Notes under the pieces: model-generated
What the model was told of the DNA's origin: nothing
The model's input: only the letters and a program-made list of their open reading frames with translations
The model's database searches: none
Shown here: piece after piece, positions 9,281 to 17,547 of the stretch
Numbering within the stretch: the stretch's first letter is position 1
How the letters are laid out: each line of letters starts with the position of its first letter
From: Lysobacterales bacterium 15-68-25
Lineage (GTDB): Bacteria > Pseudomonadota > Gammaproteobacteria > Xanthomonadales > Rhodanobacteraceae
Length of the DNA: 64,000 nucleotides
NCBI GenBank assembly: GCA_002279065.1
Contig: NCKB01000006.1
Location: 62,001-126,000, forward strand
Direction of reading: 5' to 3'
Program-made: the position numbers and the translations under genes

Positions 9281-10555
9281 TCAGCGATCGAACGCGGCCT
9301 CGATCACGTCGGCTGCCGAGGCGGCACCGTCCGCACCCTTGAGCAACCCGGCCACCGCCTCGGCGCGGTGGCGATGAGCGGCGTCGATCAGGCATCCCAG
9401 GCGCGTGGCCGCGGCCTCGCCACGGTAGCGGGTGGCCGGCAGCACGTCGGCGACGCCCAGTCGCTGCAGGCGTGCGGCGTTGTCGTGCTGGTCGAAGCCG
9501 TGCGGCACCACCAGCGAGGGCACGCCGGCGTGCAGGGCCTCGGCGCTGGTGCCGACGCCGCCGTGATGCACCACCGCCGCCGCATGCGGGAACACGGCGG
9601 CGTGGGGCGCGTATTCCACGCAGACGATCCCTTCGGGCAGGTCGCGCGGGAGTCGCTCACGCATCGCCGGCGAGCCGGTGAACAGCACCGCGCGAAGGCC
9701 CAGCGCGGCGGCGGCGGCGAGGCTCTCGTGCAGGAACGAGGCATTGGCATGCACCGCGGTGGAGCCCAGCGAGAACACCAGCGGCGGCGGGCCGGCGCGC
9801 AGGAACTCCGCCAGCGCCGGATCGAGTCCGTCGGGCTGGACGTAGCGGGCGAAGCCGCACTGCGCGGTATGCGGCGGCCAATCCGGCTGCGGCGCCCCGA
9901 GCAGCGCGGGAAACAGCGCCAGCGTGCCGCCCGGCGCGAACTGGCCGCGATGGAACGGATCGCCGCGCGGGGATTCCGGCGGCAGCCCCAGCTCGCGGCG
10001 GAATGCCCGCACCGGCGCGGTCCAGCCGCGCGTCACCCGGCGCGACAGCCGCTGCAGCAGACGGCCGCGCGCGGGCGTGGCCCGGAAGAAGCGGTCTAGC
10101 GCAGCCAGCCCGGTGGCCGGCATGTCGTACGCCGACAGGAAACTGGCCGGGGCCAGCACCGCGGACAGCCAGCGCAGGCGCCCGGCCGCCTCCAGCGTTT
10201 CGCCGAGGATCTGCCCGGCGAACGCCAGCGTGCTGGTGACCAGCACGTCGGCCTCGTCGCACAGCGGCGCCAGCCGGGCGTAGCTTGCGCGCACATCGGC
10301 GGCGGCGAAGTCGCGCACCACGAAGGCCGGGCCGCGCCAGGGATGGAAAGCCCTGGCCGTGAACGCCTCGCGGTCGTCCGGCTCGGGCATGCCGCTGGCG
10401 TCGGCGAATACCAGCCCGGCGCGCTCGATCGCCTCGCGGTGCACCGGGTGTGTCGCCACCGTGACGCGGTGCCCGCGCGCGGCCAGCACCCGGCCCACGG
10501 CCAGGAACGGGAACAGGTCGCCCAGCGAGCCGACGGTGGCGAAGACGATGCGCAT
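9281..10555 (-). CDS. Glycosyltransferase family 1 (UDP-glycosyltransferase-like)
   Basis: The protein has 424 residues with a GT-B fold. The N-terminus MRIVFATVGSLGDLFPFLAV is the typical acceptor-side motif of GT1 enzymes. The donor-binding signature is VVHHGGVGTSAEALHAGVPSLVVP followed by FDQHDNA. It resembles the rhamnosyltransferase/macrolide glycosyltransferase branch, which transfers an activated sugar to a lipid or small molecule. No partner acyltransferase (as in rhamnolipid synthesis) is adjacent. Two tandem ATGs (10558 and 10555) are possible starts. The upstream gene runs divergently only about 40 bp away, so the promoters must overlap. Confidence 0.85.
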   Translation of the reverse strand: MRIVFATVGSLGDLFPFLAVGRVLAARGHRVTVATHPVHREAIERAGLVFADASGMPEPDDREAFTARAFHPWRGPAFVVRDFAAADVRASYARLAPLCDEADVLVTSTLAFAGQILGETLEAAGRLRWLSAVLAPASFLSAYDMPATGLAALDRFFRATPARGRLLQRLSRRVTRGWTAPVRAFRRELGLPPESPRGDPFHRGQFAPGGTLALFPALLGAPQPDWPPHTAQCGFARYVQPDGLDPALAEFLRAGPPPLVFSLGSTAVHANASFLHESLAAAAALGLRAVLFTGSPAMRERLPRDLPEGIVCVEYAPHAAVFPHAAAVVHHGGVGTSAEALHAGVPSLVVPHGFDQHDNAARLQRLGVADVLPATRYRGEAAATRLGCLIDAAHRHRAEAVAGLLKGADGAASAADVIEAAFDR

Positions 10556-10598
10556 CATCGGTCGAATAGACTGCACAGGCTTCTCCAGGAGGATGCGG

Positions 10599-10961
10599 AT
10601 GGTACGAAAGGCCGGTCTGATCGGACTGCTGTTGGTCCTGCCGTGGCTGCACGGTTGTGGCGAACCTCGCGCCGACACGTCCTCTCCGGAGGCGTCCTTC
10701 CGGAGCCTCCGGGTGATGTACCGGAGCATGCCACCGGCCCGGCGCGTCCCGTTGGAATGGGCCGTTGAGCTGGTGAGCTCCGATGATTTGAATGACAAGG
10801 TGCAGCGGACGGCTTTTGCAAGCGAAGGTGACGCCATCGCAGTGCCTCCGTCGGCCTTGAACGGCAAGACCGCGGACGCAATCATCGCGCTGGCCATGGA
10901 TCGCTGCGCCCATGAGGATCGCGACTTTCCCATCTGCCACGATCCGCGCCGCCCCCGCTGA
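10599..10961 (+). CDS. Small lipoprotein, DUF6694-like
   Basis: The 120-residue protein has a lipoprotein signal (hydrophobic [10 protein letters not shown], lipobox LHGC). The mature part contains the phrase [10 protein letters not shown] near its end, which I recall from small gammaproteobacterial lipoproteins of the DUF6694 type (unverified). ATG 10599 is preferred because AGGAGG is 6 nt upstream; ATG 10593 would touch it. Longer in-frame readings extend back over the glycosyltransferase gene and are artefacts. The stop is 19 bp before the next gene on the same strand. Its role is unknown. Confidence 0.65.
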   Translation: MVRKAGLIGLLLVLPWLHGCGEPRADTSSPEASFRSLRVMYRSMPPARRVPLEWAVELVSSDDLNDKVQRTAFASEGDAIAVPPSALNGKTADAIIALAMDRCAHEDRDFPICHDPRRPR

Positions 10962-10980
10962 CATCACCCGACCGACTGCC

Positions 10981-11406
10981 ATGACCGCAACCCTCGCTCC
11001 GTTCCACCTCGCCTTCCCGGTGACTTCGCTCGCCAGGGCGCGGGCGTTCTACGGCGAACTGCTCGGCTGCCCTGAAGGGCGCAGCTGCGAGGACTGGGTC
11101 GACTTCGACTTCCGCGGCCACCAGATCGTCGCCCACCTCGCGCCGGACGAAGTGCGCGCGGCCGCCGCGCACGATGTGGACGGCGACGCCGTGCCGGTGC
11201 GCCACTTCGGCCTGGTGCTGCCGATGGACGAATGGCAGGCGCTGGCCGACCGGCTGCGCGCCGCGGGGGTGCGTTTCGTGATCGAGCCGCACGTGCGTTT
11301 CGTCGGCCAGCCCGGCGAGCAGGCCACGATGTTCCTGCTCGACCCCTGCGGCAACGCGCTGGAGTTCAAGGCGTTCGCCGACCCGTCGCGGCTGTTCGCG
11401 AAGTAG
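10981..11406 (+). CDS. VOC-family (glyoxalase-like) protein
   Basis: This 141-residue vicinal-oxygen-chelate protein has two beta-alpha-beta-beta-beta modules. It opens [22 protein letters not shown] and closes [16 protein letters not shown]. Metal ligands typical of the fold are visible as His (FHLAF), His (RHFGLVL) and Glu (ALEFK). Known relatives include dioxygenases, glyoxalases and resistance proteins, so the reaction cannot be named. It is followed 6 bp later by the DUF3820 gene, suggesting co-transcription. Confidence 0.82.
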   Translation: MTATLAPFHLAFPVTSLARARAFYGELLGCPEGRSCEDWVDFDFRGHQIVAHLAPDEVRAAAAHDVDGDAVPVRHFGLVLPMDEWQALADRLRAAGVRFVIEPHVRFVGQPGEQATMFLLDPCGNALEFKAFADPSRLFAK

Positions 11407-11412
11407 GCGTCG

Positions 11413-11619
11413 ATGGAGGCCGAAGACCTCAAGCGCCTGGTCACCGTGCGCATGCCCTATGGCAAGTACCAGGGCCGGCTGATCGGTGACCTGCCCGGCG
11501 CGTACCTGGCGTGGTTCGCGCGCAAGGGCTTCCCGCCGGGCCAGCTGGGGCGCCTGCTGGCGCTGTCGCTGGAGCTCGACCACAACGGTCTGCGCGGCCT
11601 GCTCGATCCGCTGCGCTGA
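11413..11619 (+). CDS. DUF3820 family protein
   Basis: This 68-residue cytoplasmic protein carries the family signature VRMPYGKYQGRLIGDLPGAYLAWFARKGFP and then an amphipathic helix. DUF3820 proteins are widespread small proteins; some are annotated as quorum-sensing-regulated virulence factors, but no biochemical role is established. It lies 6 bp downstream of the VOC gene. Confidence 0.85.
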   Translation: MEAEDLKRLVTVRMPYGKYQGRLIGDLPGAYLAWFARKGFPPGQLGRLLALSLELDHNGLRGLLDPLR

Positions 11620-11675
11620 TTGCGCGTCGCCGAAGGGCGTATGCTGCGCGCCCCTGCCCTGCCCGCCGCCGGACC

Positions 11676-12290
11676 ATGACCACCCTCGCCGACCGTTTCC
11701 AAGCCGCTGCCGACGCGCTGACCGTGGACGGCTGGTGCGTGCTCGACCAGCTGCTGCCGGCGGAGGCGACCGCGGCACTCGCCGCCGAATGCACGGCGAT
11801 GCACACCGCGCACCGGATGACCCCGGCCCGCGTCGGCACCGGGCAGTCCGCCCCGGCACTGCGCGGCGACCACACCCGCTGGTTCGAGATGAACGCGCTG
11901 AGCGAGGCGCAGCGCCCGTTCGTCGAGGCGATCGAGGCCCTGCGCCAGACCCTCAACCGCAGCCTGATGCTGGGCCTGGTGGAGAGCGAGGCGCACTACG
12001 CGGTGTACCCGCCCGGCGCACGCTACGCGCGGCACCTGGACCAGCTACGCGGTCGCGACGCCCGTGTGGTGTCGGCGGTGTACTACCTCAACGCCGACTG
12101 GGAGCCCGGGGACGGTGGCGCGCTGCGCCTTTATCTCGACGACGACCGCACCCACGACGTGCTGCCGCGGGCCGGCACGCTGGCGCTGTTCCTCTCCGAC
12201 CGCTTCGAGCACGAAGTACTGCCGGCCACGCGCGAGCGGATGAGCATTGCCTGCTGGATGCGCCGGCGCGAACCCGGCGCCCTGCCCTGA
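11676..12290 (+). CDS. 2-oxoglutarate/Fe(II)-dependent oxygenase
   Basis: This 204-residue protein of the prolyl-4-hydroxylase-like fold has an iron-binding HxD (YARHLDQLRG) followed by a beta strand (VVSAVYYLN). The distal His and the 2-oxoglutarate-binding Arg are in FEHEVLPATRERMSI. It resembles SM-20/PHD-like hydroxylases that modify protein residues, though the substrate is unknown. It ends convergently with the YheT-like hydrolase gene, and the gap between them is hairpin-rich. The ribosome-binding site is weak. Confidence 0.85.
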   Translation: MTTLADRFQAAADALTVDGWCVLDQLLPAEATAALAAECTAMHTAHRMTPARVGTGQSAPALRGDHTRWFEMNALSEAQRPFVEAIEALRQTLNRSLMLGLVESEAHYAVYPPGARYARHLDQLRGRDARVVSAVYYLNADWEPGDGGALRLYLDDDRTHDVLPRAGTLALFLSDRFEHEVLPATRERMSIACWMRRREPGALP

Positions 12291-12329
12291 ACCCGGGGAT
12301 GGTCTGGTTCACCCCGGCGCAGTCGGCAT

Positions 12330-12425
12330 GATGTCCGGAAGGTTCGCGGATGGTCGTGTGCGGCGTAGCCCAGACTGGCGGTCTGGGCAAGGCGCGCGCG
12401 GCGATATGCGGGCCTTCCGGATATC
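12330..12425. repeat. REP-like palindromic element
   Basis: An outer inverted repeat (12330-12342 with 12413-12425, 12 of 13 matching) encloses a GTAG tetranucleotide at 12365 followed at once by a perfect CCCAGAC / GTCTGGG hairpin with a 5-nt loop (12369-12387). GTAG plus a palindrome is the known layout of REP sequences mobilised by RAYT transposases. No RAYT gene is in the window. The element lies between two convergent genes. Confidence 0.55.
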
Positions 12426-12452
12426 ACCTCGTCATTGAAATCCAGGCGGTTG

Positions 12453-12557
12453 AGGTCGGTCTGTCTGCGCGCATCCCCTCGGCTCGCCGTCTCGACAGGC
12501 CACCAGCCTGCCTTCGACGACGCGCCTGTGGTCTGCGCGCAGACAGACCGGCGACCT
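12453..12557. repeat. Long inverted repeat between convergent genes
   Basis: The 16-bp sequence at 12458-12473 (GGTCTGTCTGCGCGCA) is repeated exactly inverted at 12534-12549. The match extends outward by AGGTC/GACCT after a 2-nt bulge, and a smaller imperfect hairpin (GACAGGC / GCCTG) sits at the centre. No U-tract follows on either strand. It could be a REP-family relative, a MITE-like remnant or an mRNA-stabilising structure for the convergent genes. Confidence 0.5.
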
Positions 12558-12575
12558 GTGCCGGGATGAATCAGA

Positions 12576-13589
12576 TCATCCCTGACGCGCGTCGGCCACC
12601 GCGTTGAAGCGCGCGGCGATGTAGTCGTCGGTGAAGCTGGTCATGTCCCAGCCGCGGATGAAGCCGCAGTGGCCGCCGTAGCGGGCGATATCCAGTTCCA
12701 CGCTGGGCGGCAGCTTCAGCTGCTCGAAGGCGTTGACCGGGATCACCGGGTCGTCGCGGGCGGTCATGATGGTGGCCGGCAGGGTCAGTTCGCGCAGCGT
12801 CTCGCCGGCCACCGAATAGCCGTCCAGATAGGCCTCGAGCGAATCGAAGTCGGTGTGCCGGAGCACCAGCGCCTCGGTCAGGCCGCGCAGGTTCTGCTTC
12901 AGCTCGGCCAGCTCGAAATAGGTGTGCTGCGGGAACAGCGATTGCTTGACCTTCAGCGAGTGGCGCCACTTCTGCATGAAGTAGGCCTGGTAGAACCACG
13001 GCGCCTGCTTTTCCAGCGAGAACAGACCCTCGGCCGGATCGATGATCGGGCAAACCGCCAGCGCGTAGGACAGCGGGATCCCCAGCTTCGGCGCCTGCAT
13101 CGCCGCGCGAAGCGCGAAGTTGCCGCCCAGCGAAAAGCCGGCCAGCGCCATCGGCCGGGCCGGCCAGCGCTCGGCGATCTCGCCCAGCGCGTGCACCACC
13201 TCGCCGATGCGGCAGGAGTGGAACAGCGCCTCGTTGAGGTGGTGGCTGTCGCCGTGGTCGCGGAAGTTCAACCGGAATACGTCCCAGCCATCGGCCAGCA
13301 GGCGGCTGCCGGTCTGCAGCACGTAGGTGGAGTCCACGCTGCCTTCCCAGCCGTGGAAGAGCACGGCCAGGCCGCGCGCTTCCGGTCGCGCCTGTTGCGC
13401 GGTGAAGGCGCCGCTCAGCCGCACGTCGCCACCGCCACTGACCATCACGTGCTCGGCCCCGTCGGCCACGGTGCGGGCACGGCGCGGCAAAAGCACGCGA
13501 CGCACGCCGCTGGAGGACAGCATGGTCTGCAGGTGGCCGCTGCGCAGCGGCCACGGCGGCAGGAAGTCGCTGCCTTTCGGAAGCGTCAT
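12576..13589 (-). CDS. YheT-like alpha/beta hydrolase
   Basis: This 337-residue hydrolase of the YheT/ABHD1-3 group opens with the family phrase FLPPWPLRSGHLQTML. It has LFHGWEGS (oxyanion region), the nucleophile Ser in AGFSLGGNFALRAA, the acid Asp in TARDDPVIP and the catalytic His in GGHCGFIRG. Eukaryotic relatives act on phospholipids or acylglycerols; the bacterial role is undefined. Its ATG overlaps the acyltransferase stop codon (ATGA), which implies translational coupling and fits a role in lipid turnover. Confidence 0.9.
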   Translation of the reverse strand: MTLPKGSDFLPPWPLRSGHLQTMLSSSGVRRVLLPRRARTVADGAEHVMVSGGGDVRLSGAFTAQQARPEARGLAVLFHGWEGSVDSTYVLQTGSRLLADGWDVFRLNFRDHGDSHHLNEALFHSCRIGEVVHALGEIAERWPARPMALAGFSLGGNFALRAAMQAPKLGIPLSYALAVCPIIDPAEGLFSLEKQAPWFYQAYFMQKWRHSLKVKQSLFPQHTYFELAELKQNLRGLTEALVLRHTDFDSLEAYLDGYSVAGETLRELTLPATIMTARDDPVIPVNAFEQLKLPPSVELDIARYGGHCGFIRGWDMTSFTDDYIAARFNAVADARQG

Positions 13590-14401
13590 GCGTGGGCCTG
13601 GCCCGGGGCGGAATCTTCCAGCGCGGCGGCGATGCGCTCGCGCGACAGCTCGGCCATGCGGCGACGCGCATCGGGCGTGGCCGGCACCGGTTCGAGGAAG
13701 TGCACCTCCGCATCCAGCGGTGCACTGCCGAGCAGGCGCAGGAAGTTCGCCATGAAGCTCTCGTGCTCGCGGAAACCGGCGTCGATCACCCGGCGTCCGT
13801 TCTTCGAGAAACGCAGCGCCACCGGCTGCACGCGTACCTCGGCATCGAGCGCGGCCTGGAAGATGCGTGCGTGGAACACCTTCAGCACGCCGTTGTAGCC
13901 GGTGCCACCCTCGGGAAACACCGCCACCGAGCGCCCCTCGCGCAGGCGGTCGACCATCACCGCCATCACCGAGGTCAGCGAGTGGTTGGAGCCGCGGCGA
14001 TGGAAGATGGTGCCGCCGTTGGCGGCCATCCAGCCGACCAGCGGCCAGCCGGCGATCTCGGCCTTGGCCACGAAGCAGGCGGCGCGCTGGCTGTGCAGCA
14101 GCTCGATGTCGATCCACGAGGTGTGGTTGGCGACGAACAGCACCGGGTCCGGCAGCGGCTGGCCGATCAGCACCGAGCGCAGGCCGAAGATGCGCATCAG
14201 CAGGCGCGACCACCAGTTGATCATGCGGTGGGCGAACGGCACACGGCCGTTCTTCATCACCCGGTGCTTGTTCCAGCTGAGGATCAGCGAGCACAACAGG
14301 ATGCCCAGCACGATATGCCCCAGCAGCAGCGGCACGCGCCACAGGTAGCGGATCGGCTGCCAGGGAGCGCGCTCGTGCGGGGGTGCGGTGTCCGTACTCA
14401 T
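13586..14401 (-). CDS. 1-acyl-sn-glycerol-3-phosphate acyltransferase (PlsC family)
   Basis: The 271-residue protein has an N-terminal membrane segment (about 22-42) and the PlsC acyltransferase motifs: NHTSWID (HX4D, motif I) and VAVFPEGGTGYNG (motif III, with the Glu of FPEG). It probably adds the second acyl chain to lysophosphatidate on the inner membrane, but ornithine-lipid-type lysolipid acyltransferases share these motifs. It is translationally coupled to the downstream YheT-like hydrolase. Confidence 0.88.
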   Translation of the reverse strand: MSTDTAPPHERAPWQPIRYLWRVPLLLGHIVLGILLCSLILSWNKHRVMKNGRVPFAHRMINWWSRLLMRIFGLRSVLIGQPLPDPVLFVANHTSWIDIELLHSQRAACFVAKAEIAGWPLVGWMAANGGTIFHRRGSNHSLTSVMAVMVDRLREGRSVAVFPEGGTGYNGVLKVFHARIFQAALDAEVRVQPVALRFSKNGRRVIDAGFREHESFMANFLRLLGSAPLDAEVHFLEPVPATPDARRRMAELSRERIAAALEDSAPGQAHA

Positions 14402-14467
14402 CAGCCAGTTAGTTTAGCGTTAGTTCGCCGCAACGACATGCGTCGCAAGGCAGGGTGGGGGCCCGGT

Positions 14468-14944
14468 TCAGCCGCCGACCTGGCCCAGCGGCAACGATGG
14501 CGAGCGCTTCACCGTGCGCAGCACGAAGCTGGAATTCACGTCGGCCACGCCGGCCGCGGTGAGCAGCCGGTCGAGCAGGAAGCGCGAGAAATGCTCCAGA
14601 TCGGCCACGTAGACATGCATCAGGTAGTCCATGTCGCCGGTCAACGCATGGCAGGCCACCACCTCCTCCCAGGCGTTGACCTGGCCGACGAAGCGCTCGA
14701 TCGCGGCGGCCTCGTGCTTGGCCAGTTGCACGCGGACGAAGGCCTGCAGGCCGAGGCCCACCGCCTGCGGGTCGACCTGGGCGGCGTAGCCGGCGATCAC
14801 GCCCTCCGCCTCCAGTCGCTGCACCCGGCGCAGGCAGGCGGACGGCGACAGGCTGACCCGCTCGGCCAGCTCGGCATTGGTCACGCGGCCGTCGCGCTGC
14901 AGCTCGGCCAGCAGGCGCAGGTCGGTGCGGTCGAGGTTCGTCAT
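14468..14944 (-). CDS. Lrp/AsnC-family transcriptional regulator
   Basis: The 158-residue protein has an N-terminal winged helix (LDRTDLRLLAELQRDGRVTNAELAERVSLSPS is the typical opening, given here as family recognition) and a C-terminal RAM effector-binding domain with HALTGDMDYLMHV. It is divergent from phenylalanine hydroxylase, with 136 bp between them, an arrangement usual for regulators of aromatic amino-acid catabolism. It probably senses an amino acid, perhaps phenylalanine or tyrosine, and controls phhA and itself. Confidence 0.9.
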   Translation of the reverse strand: MTNLDRTDLRLLAELQRDGRVTNAELAERVSLSPSACLRRVQRLEAEGVIAGYAAQVDPQAVGLGLQAFVRVQLAKHEAAAIERFVGQVNAWEEVVACHALTGDMDYLMHVYVADLEHFSRFLLDRLLTAAGVADVNSSFVLRTVKRSPSLPLGQVGG

Positions 14945-14984
14945 GCAATTTTCTTTCGTTTTTGTTGTGAAAGAGTTGGCTTTG

Positions 14985-15011
14985 TTGCTGATCTAACGAC
15001 TTGTTCAGCAA
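14985..15011. promoter_or_regulatory. Candidate Lrp operator in the lrp-phhA intergenic region
   Basis: TTGCTGA and TCAGCAA form a perfect 7-bp inverted repeat separated by 13 bp, flanked by further TTT/AAA complementarity, in the AT-rich divergent promoter region. Lrp proteins favour such AT-flanked dyads. The assignment rests on position and symmetry only. Confidence 0.4.
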
Positions 15012-15080
15012 TAAAACAAGCCTCGTGCGCGGGTCTGTCCGTATGATGGTGCGCCTGCCATCCCTTTCCGGAGCCACGCC

Positions 15081-15974
15081 ATGGAAAACGCCACGCCACG
15101 CCGGGTCGAGCACCAGCAGACCGACCGCGGCTACGTGCCGGTGTACGCCACCGGCGTCGTCGAACAGCCCTGGGACAGCTACAGCGTCACCGACCACGAG
15201 GTGTGGAACACGCTGTACCGGCGCCAGCGCGAGCTGCTGCCCGGGCGCGCCTGCGCCGAGTTCCTCGAGGGCGTGGAGCGGTTCGGGATGGGCGAGAACG
15301 GCATTCCGAAGTTTGCCGACCTGAACGAGCTGCTGGGCAAGACCACCGGCTGGCAGATCGTGGCCGTGGAAGGCCTGCTGCCGGACGAGGTGTTCTTCGA
15401 CCACCTCGCCAACCGCCGCTTTCCCGTGAGCTGGTGGATCCGCAAGCCCGACCAGCTCGATTACCTCAGCGAACCGGATCTGTTCCACGACCTGTTCGGC
15501 CACGTGCCGCTGCTGCTCAACCCGGTGTTCGCCGACTACATGCAGGCCTACGGCCGCGGCGGCATGAAGGCATTCGGGATCGGCCCCGAGGCGCTGATGA
15601 ATCTCACGCGCCTGTACTGGTACACGGTGGAATTCGGGCTCATCAACACGCCGGACGGCCTGCGCATTTACGGCGCCGGCATCGTCAGCTCCAAGGGCGA
15701 GTCGATCTACTGCCTGGACTCGGCCGCGCCGAACCGCATCGGCTTCGGCCTCGAGCGCGTGATGAACACGCGCTACCGCATCGACACCTACCAGCAGACC
15801 TACTTCGTGATCGACAGCTTCGAGCAGCTGTTCGACGCCACGCGGCCGGACTTCACGCCGATCTACCAGCGGCTGGCGGCGAAGACGCCGCACGCGGCCG
15901 GCGACGTGCTGGAAAGCGACCGCGTGTTCAACGTCGGCACCCGTGAGGGCTGGGCGACCAACGCGGATACCTGA
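15081..15974 (+). CDS. phhA: Phenylalanine 4-monooxygenase
   Basis: This 297-residue bacterial phenylalanine hydroxylase converts phenylalanine to tyrosine using oxygen, iron and a pterin cofactor. The iron ligands are visible as His136 and His141 in DLFHDLFGHVPLL and Glu184 in YTVEFGL. The length matches single-domain bacterial enzymes, which lack the regulatory and tetramerisation domains of the animal protein. The pterin-recycling dehydratase (phhB) is not adjacent. It is probably controlled by the divergent Lrp-type regulator. Confidence 0.96.
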   Translation: MENATPRRVEHQQTDRGYVPVYATGVVEQPWDSYSVTDHEVWNTLYRRQRELLPGRACAEFLEGVERFGMGENGIPKFADLNELLGKTTGWQIVAVEGLLPDEVFFDHLANRRFPVSWWIRKPDQLDYLSEPDLFHDLFGHVPLLLNPVFADYMQAYGRGGMKAFGIGPEALMNLTRLYWYTVEFGLINTPDGLRIYGAGIVSSKGESIYCLDSAAPNRIGFGLERVMNTRYRIDTYQQTYFVIDSFEQLFDATRPDFTPIYQRLAAKTPHAAGDVLESDRVFNVGTREGWATNADT

Positions 15975-15986
15975 GGCAGGGCGCGC

Positions 15987-16682
15987 TCAATGGCGCATGG
16001 CGGCCTGCCCATGCGCGTCCACCCACGGCTGCACGATGCCGATCCACAACTCGTAGCCGCTTCGGTTCATGTGCAGGCCATCCTCCCGGAACCACTTGTC
16101 TTGGGGTTGGCCGTCCTGGCCGAGCATCGGGTTGAAGATGTCCAGGTAGGTCACGCCCTGCTGCTTGGCGACCCAATCGCGGATCTTTTCATTGGCTTCG
16201 CGGATCTGCGGCATCAGCGCCTTGCGCGCCATGCTCGGCTTGATCGCGATGAAGGCGATCGGCACACCCGGATCCACCGCACGCGCCTTGCGCACGAAGT
16301 GCTGGAATTCCTCGAGCACGAAAGCCGGGCTGTCGCCGGCGGCGATGTCGTTGTCGCCCGCGTACATCACGATCGCGCTGGGCTTGTACGGGGCCACGAT
16401 GCGATCGGCGAAGAAGGTGGCATCGTTGATCTCCGAGCCGCCGAAGCCGCGGTTGATCGTACGCACTTCGGGGAAGTCGCTGGCCAGCGTGGTCCAGAAG
16501 CGGATCGACGAGCTGCCGATGAACAGCACCGCGCCCGGTGCCGTCGGATGTGCCTGATCGGCCGCTTCGAAGGCGGCGATGTCCCTGCTCCAGAGCGCAT
16601 GGTCGTTCGCGGCATCGCGCTCGTGGGCCATCCCCAGCACGGGCAGCAGGGCGAGTAGGGGCAGCAGCATCCAACGGGTCAT
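15987..16682 (-). CDS. Secreted SGNH/GDSL-family hydrolase
   Basis: The 231-residue protein has a signal peptide ending near GMA. It carries SGNH blocks: FIGSSSIRFW (nucleophile Ser), a Gly block in NRGFGGSEI, GDND (Asn block V) and DGLHMNRSGY (Asp and His). It is predicted to be an esterase or acetylhydrolase acting in the periplasm; the substrate may be a carbohydrate ester. It converges on phhA with only 12 bp between them. Confidence 0.88.
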   Translation of the reverse strand: MTRWMLLPLLALLPVLGMAHERDAANDHALWSRDIAAFEAADQAHPTAPGAVLFIGSSSIRFWTTLASDFPEVRTINRGFGGSEINDATFFADRIVAPYKPSAIVMYAGDNDIAAGDSPAFVLEEFQHFVRKARAVDPGVPIAFIAIKPSMARKALMPQIREANEKIRDWVAKQQGVTYLDIFNPMLGQDGQPQDKWFREDGLHMNRSGYELWIGIVQPWVDAHGQAAMRH

Positions 16683-16712
16683 GGGATTCTTCCGGATCGG
16701 GGAGACCGAACC

Positions 16713-17450
16713 CTACCGTGCGCGCGGCAGCTCGGACACCCTCAGCACCGTCACGATGCGCGCACCGTCCCAGCGGTAGACGAGATGCTCGGACTGCACG
16801 CAGGGCGCCAGCAGGTCGGGATAGAACACCGCCGCGCATTCACCCCCACGATGGCGCACGCTGTCGTAGACGATGCCGTTGGAGCCGGCCTCGCGCAGCG
16901 AGCGCGCCAGCGCCACGCTGGCGCCGTAGTCGTCCGCATCGTGCATGCGCGGCCAGCCACCGCGCAGGTCGTGCAGGCGACCGGTGATGCTGGTGCGGTA
17001 GCAGCGCATCGGGATCTCGCACGGCGGCTCGGCCGTGGCCGCGAGGAAGCGTTCGCGGTGGTAGACCGTTTCCTCCACCGCCGTGGCCACGCTGTGACCG
17101 GCGTAGAACACCCCCCAGCTGCCGTCGGAGAAACGGCTGCCCTCCGGATTGAGGTGGGTGAACGCGGCCATCACCGGCGTGCTGCCGGGACCGCTGATGC
17201 GACGCTCCTTCGGCACCAGCTTCAGGGCGTCGGCCTCCTCGCGCAGGCGGGGGTTGGTCAGTGCCTCGATCGCGAACACCGCGTCGAGATCGGCCGGATC
17301 GGCGATGCGGTCGAACAACCCGACCGGCGGGAAACGGCTGGGCACGATGCGGTAGGCGTGGCTCCAGCGGATGCGCTTGATCGGGGGCGGGTCTATGGAC
17401 ACGGCAGCGTCGGCAATCAGCAAGGCGCGGCGTGGCCGCGGGCTCGGCAC
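16713..17450 (-). CDS. RES-domain toxin of a Xre-RES toxin-antitoxin system
   Basis: The 245-residue protein has a RES domain. Family hallmarks include WSHAYRIVPSRFPPVGLFDRI, a conserved Arg/Tyr/Glu set (FYAGHSVATAVEETVYHRERF) and a final Ser/Asn region (GSNGIVYDSVRH). Characterised RES toxins degrade NAD+ and arrest growth. The first residues (up to about 20) are unusual for the family, and GTG 17402 is an alternative start. The antitoxin gene lies 97 bp upstream on the same strand, a longer gap than usual. Confidence 0.85.
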   Translation of the reverse strand: MPSPRPRRALLIADAAVSIDPPPIKRIRWSHAYRIVPSRFPPVGLFDRIADPADLDAVFAIEALTNPRLREEADALKLVPKERRISGPGSTPVMAAFTHLNPEGSRFSDGSWGVFYAGHSVATAVEETVYHRERFLAATAEPPCEIPMRCYRTSITGRLHDLRGGWPRMHDADDYGASVALARSLREAGSNGIVYDSVRHRGGECAAVFYPDLLAPCVQSEHLVYRWDGARIVTVLRVSELPRAR

Positions 17451-17547
17451 GCTTCCCTGCCCACGCGCCGATCGAAACGATCTGAATCATCGCCCGTAGT
17501 GTGGCCGGCCGGCGTCTCGTCGAACGCGATCGGCGACACGTCGCGGC

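Noticed and set aside
6489-9377. 962-codon open frame antisense to the TonB-dependent receptor
   Set aside because: It is a GC-rich shadow frame: Val/Gly/Ala/Arg-rich, no domain, and fully explained by the codon bias of the receptor gene on the other strand.
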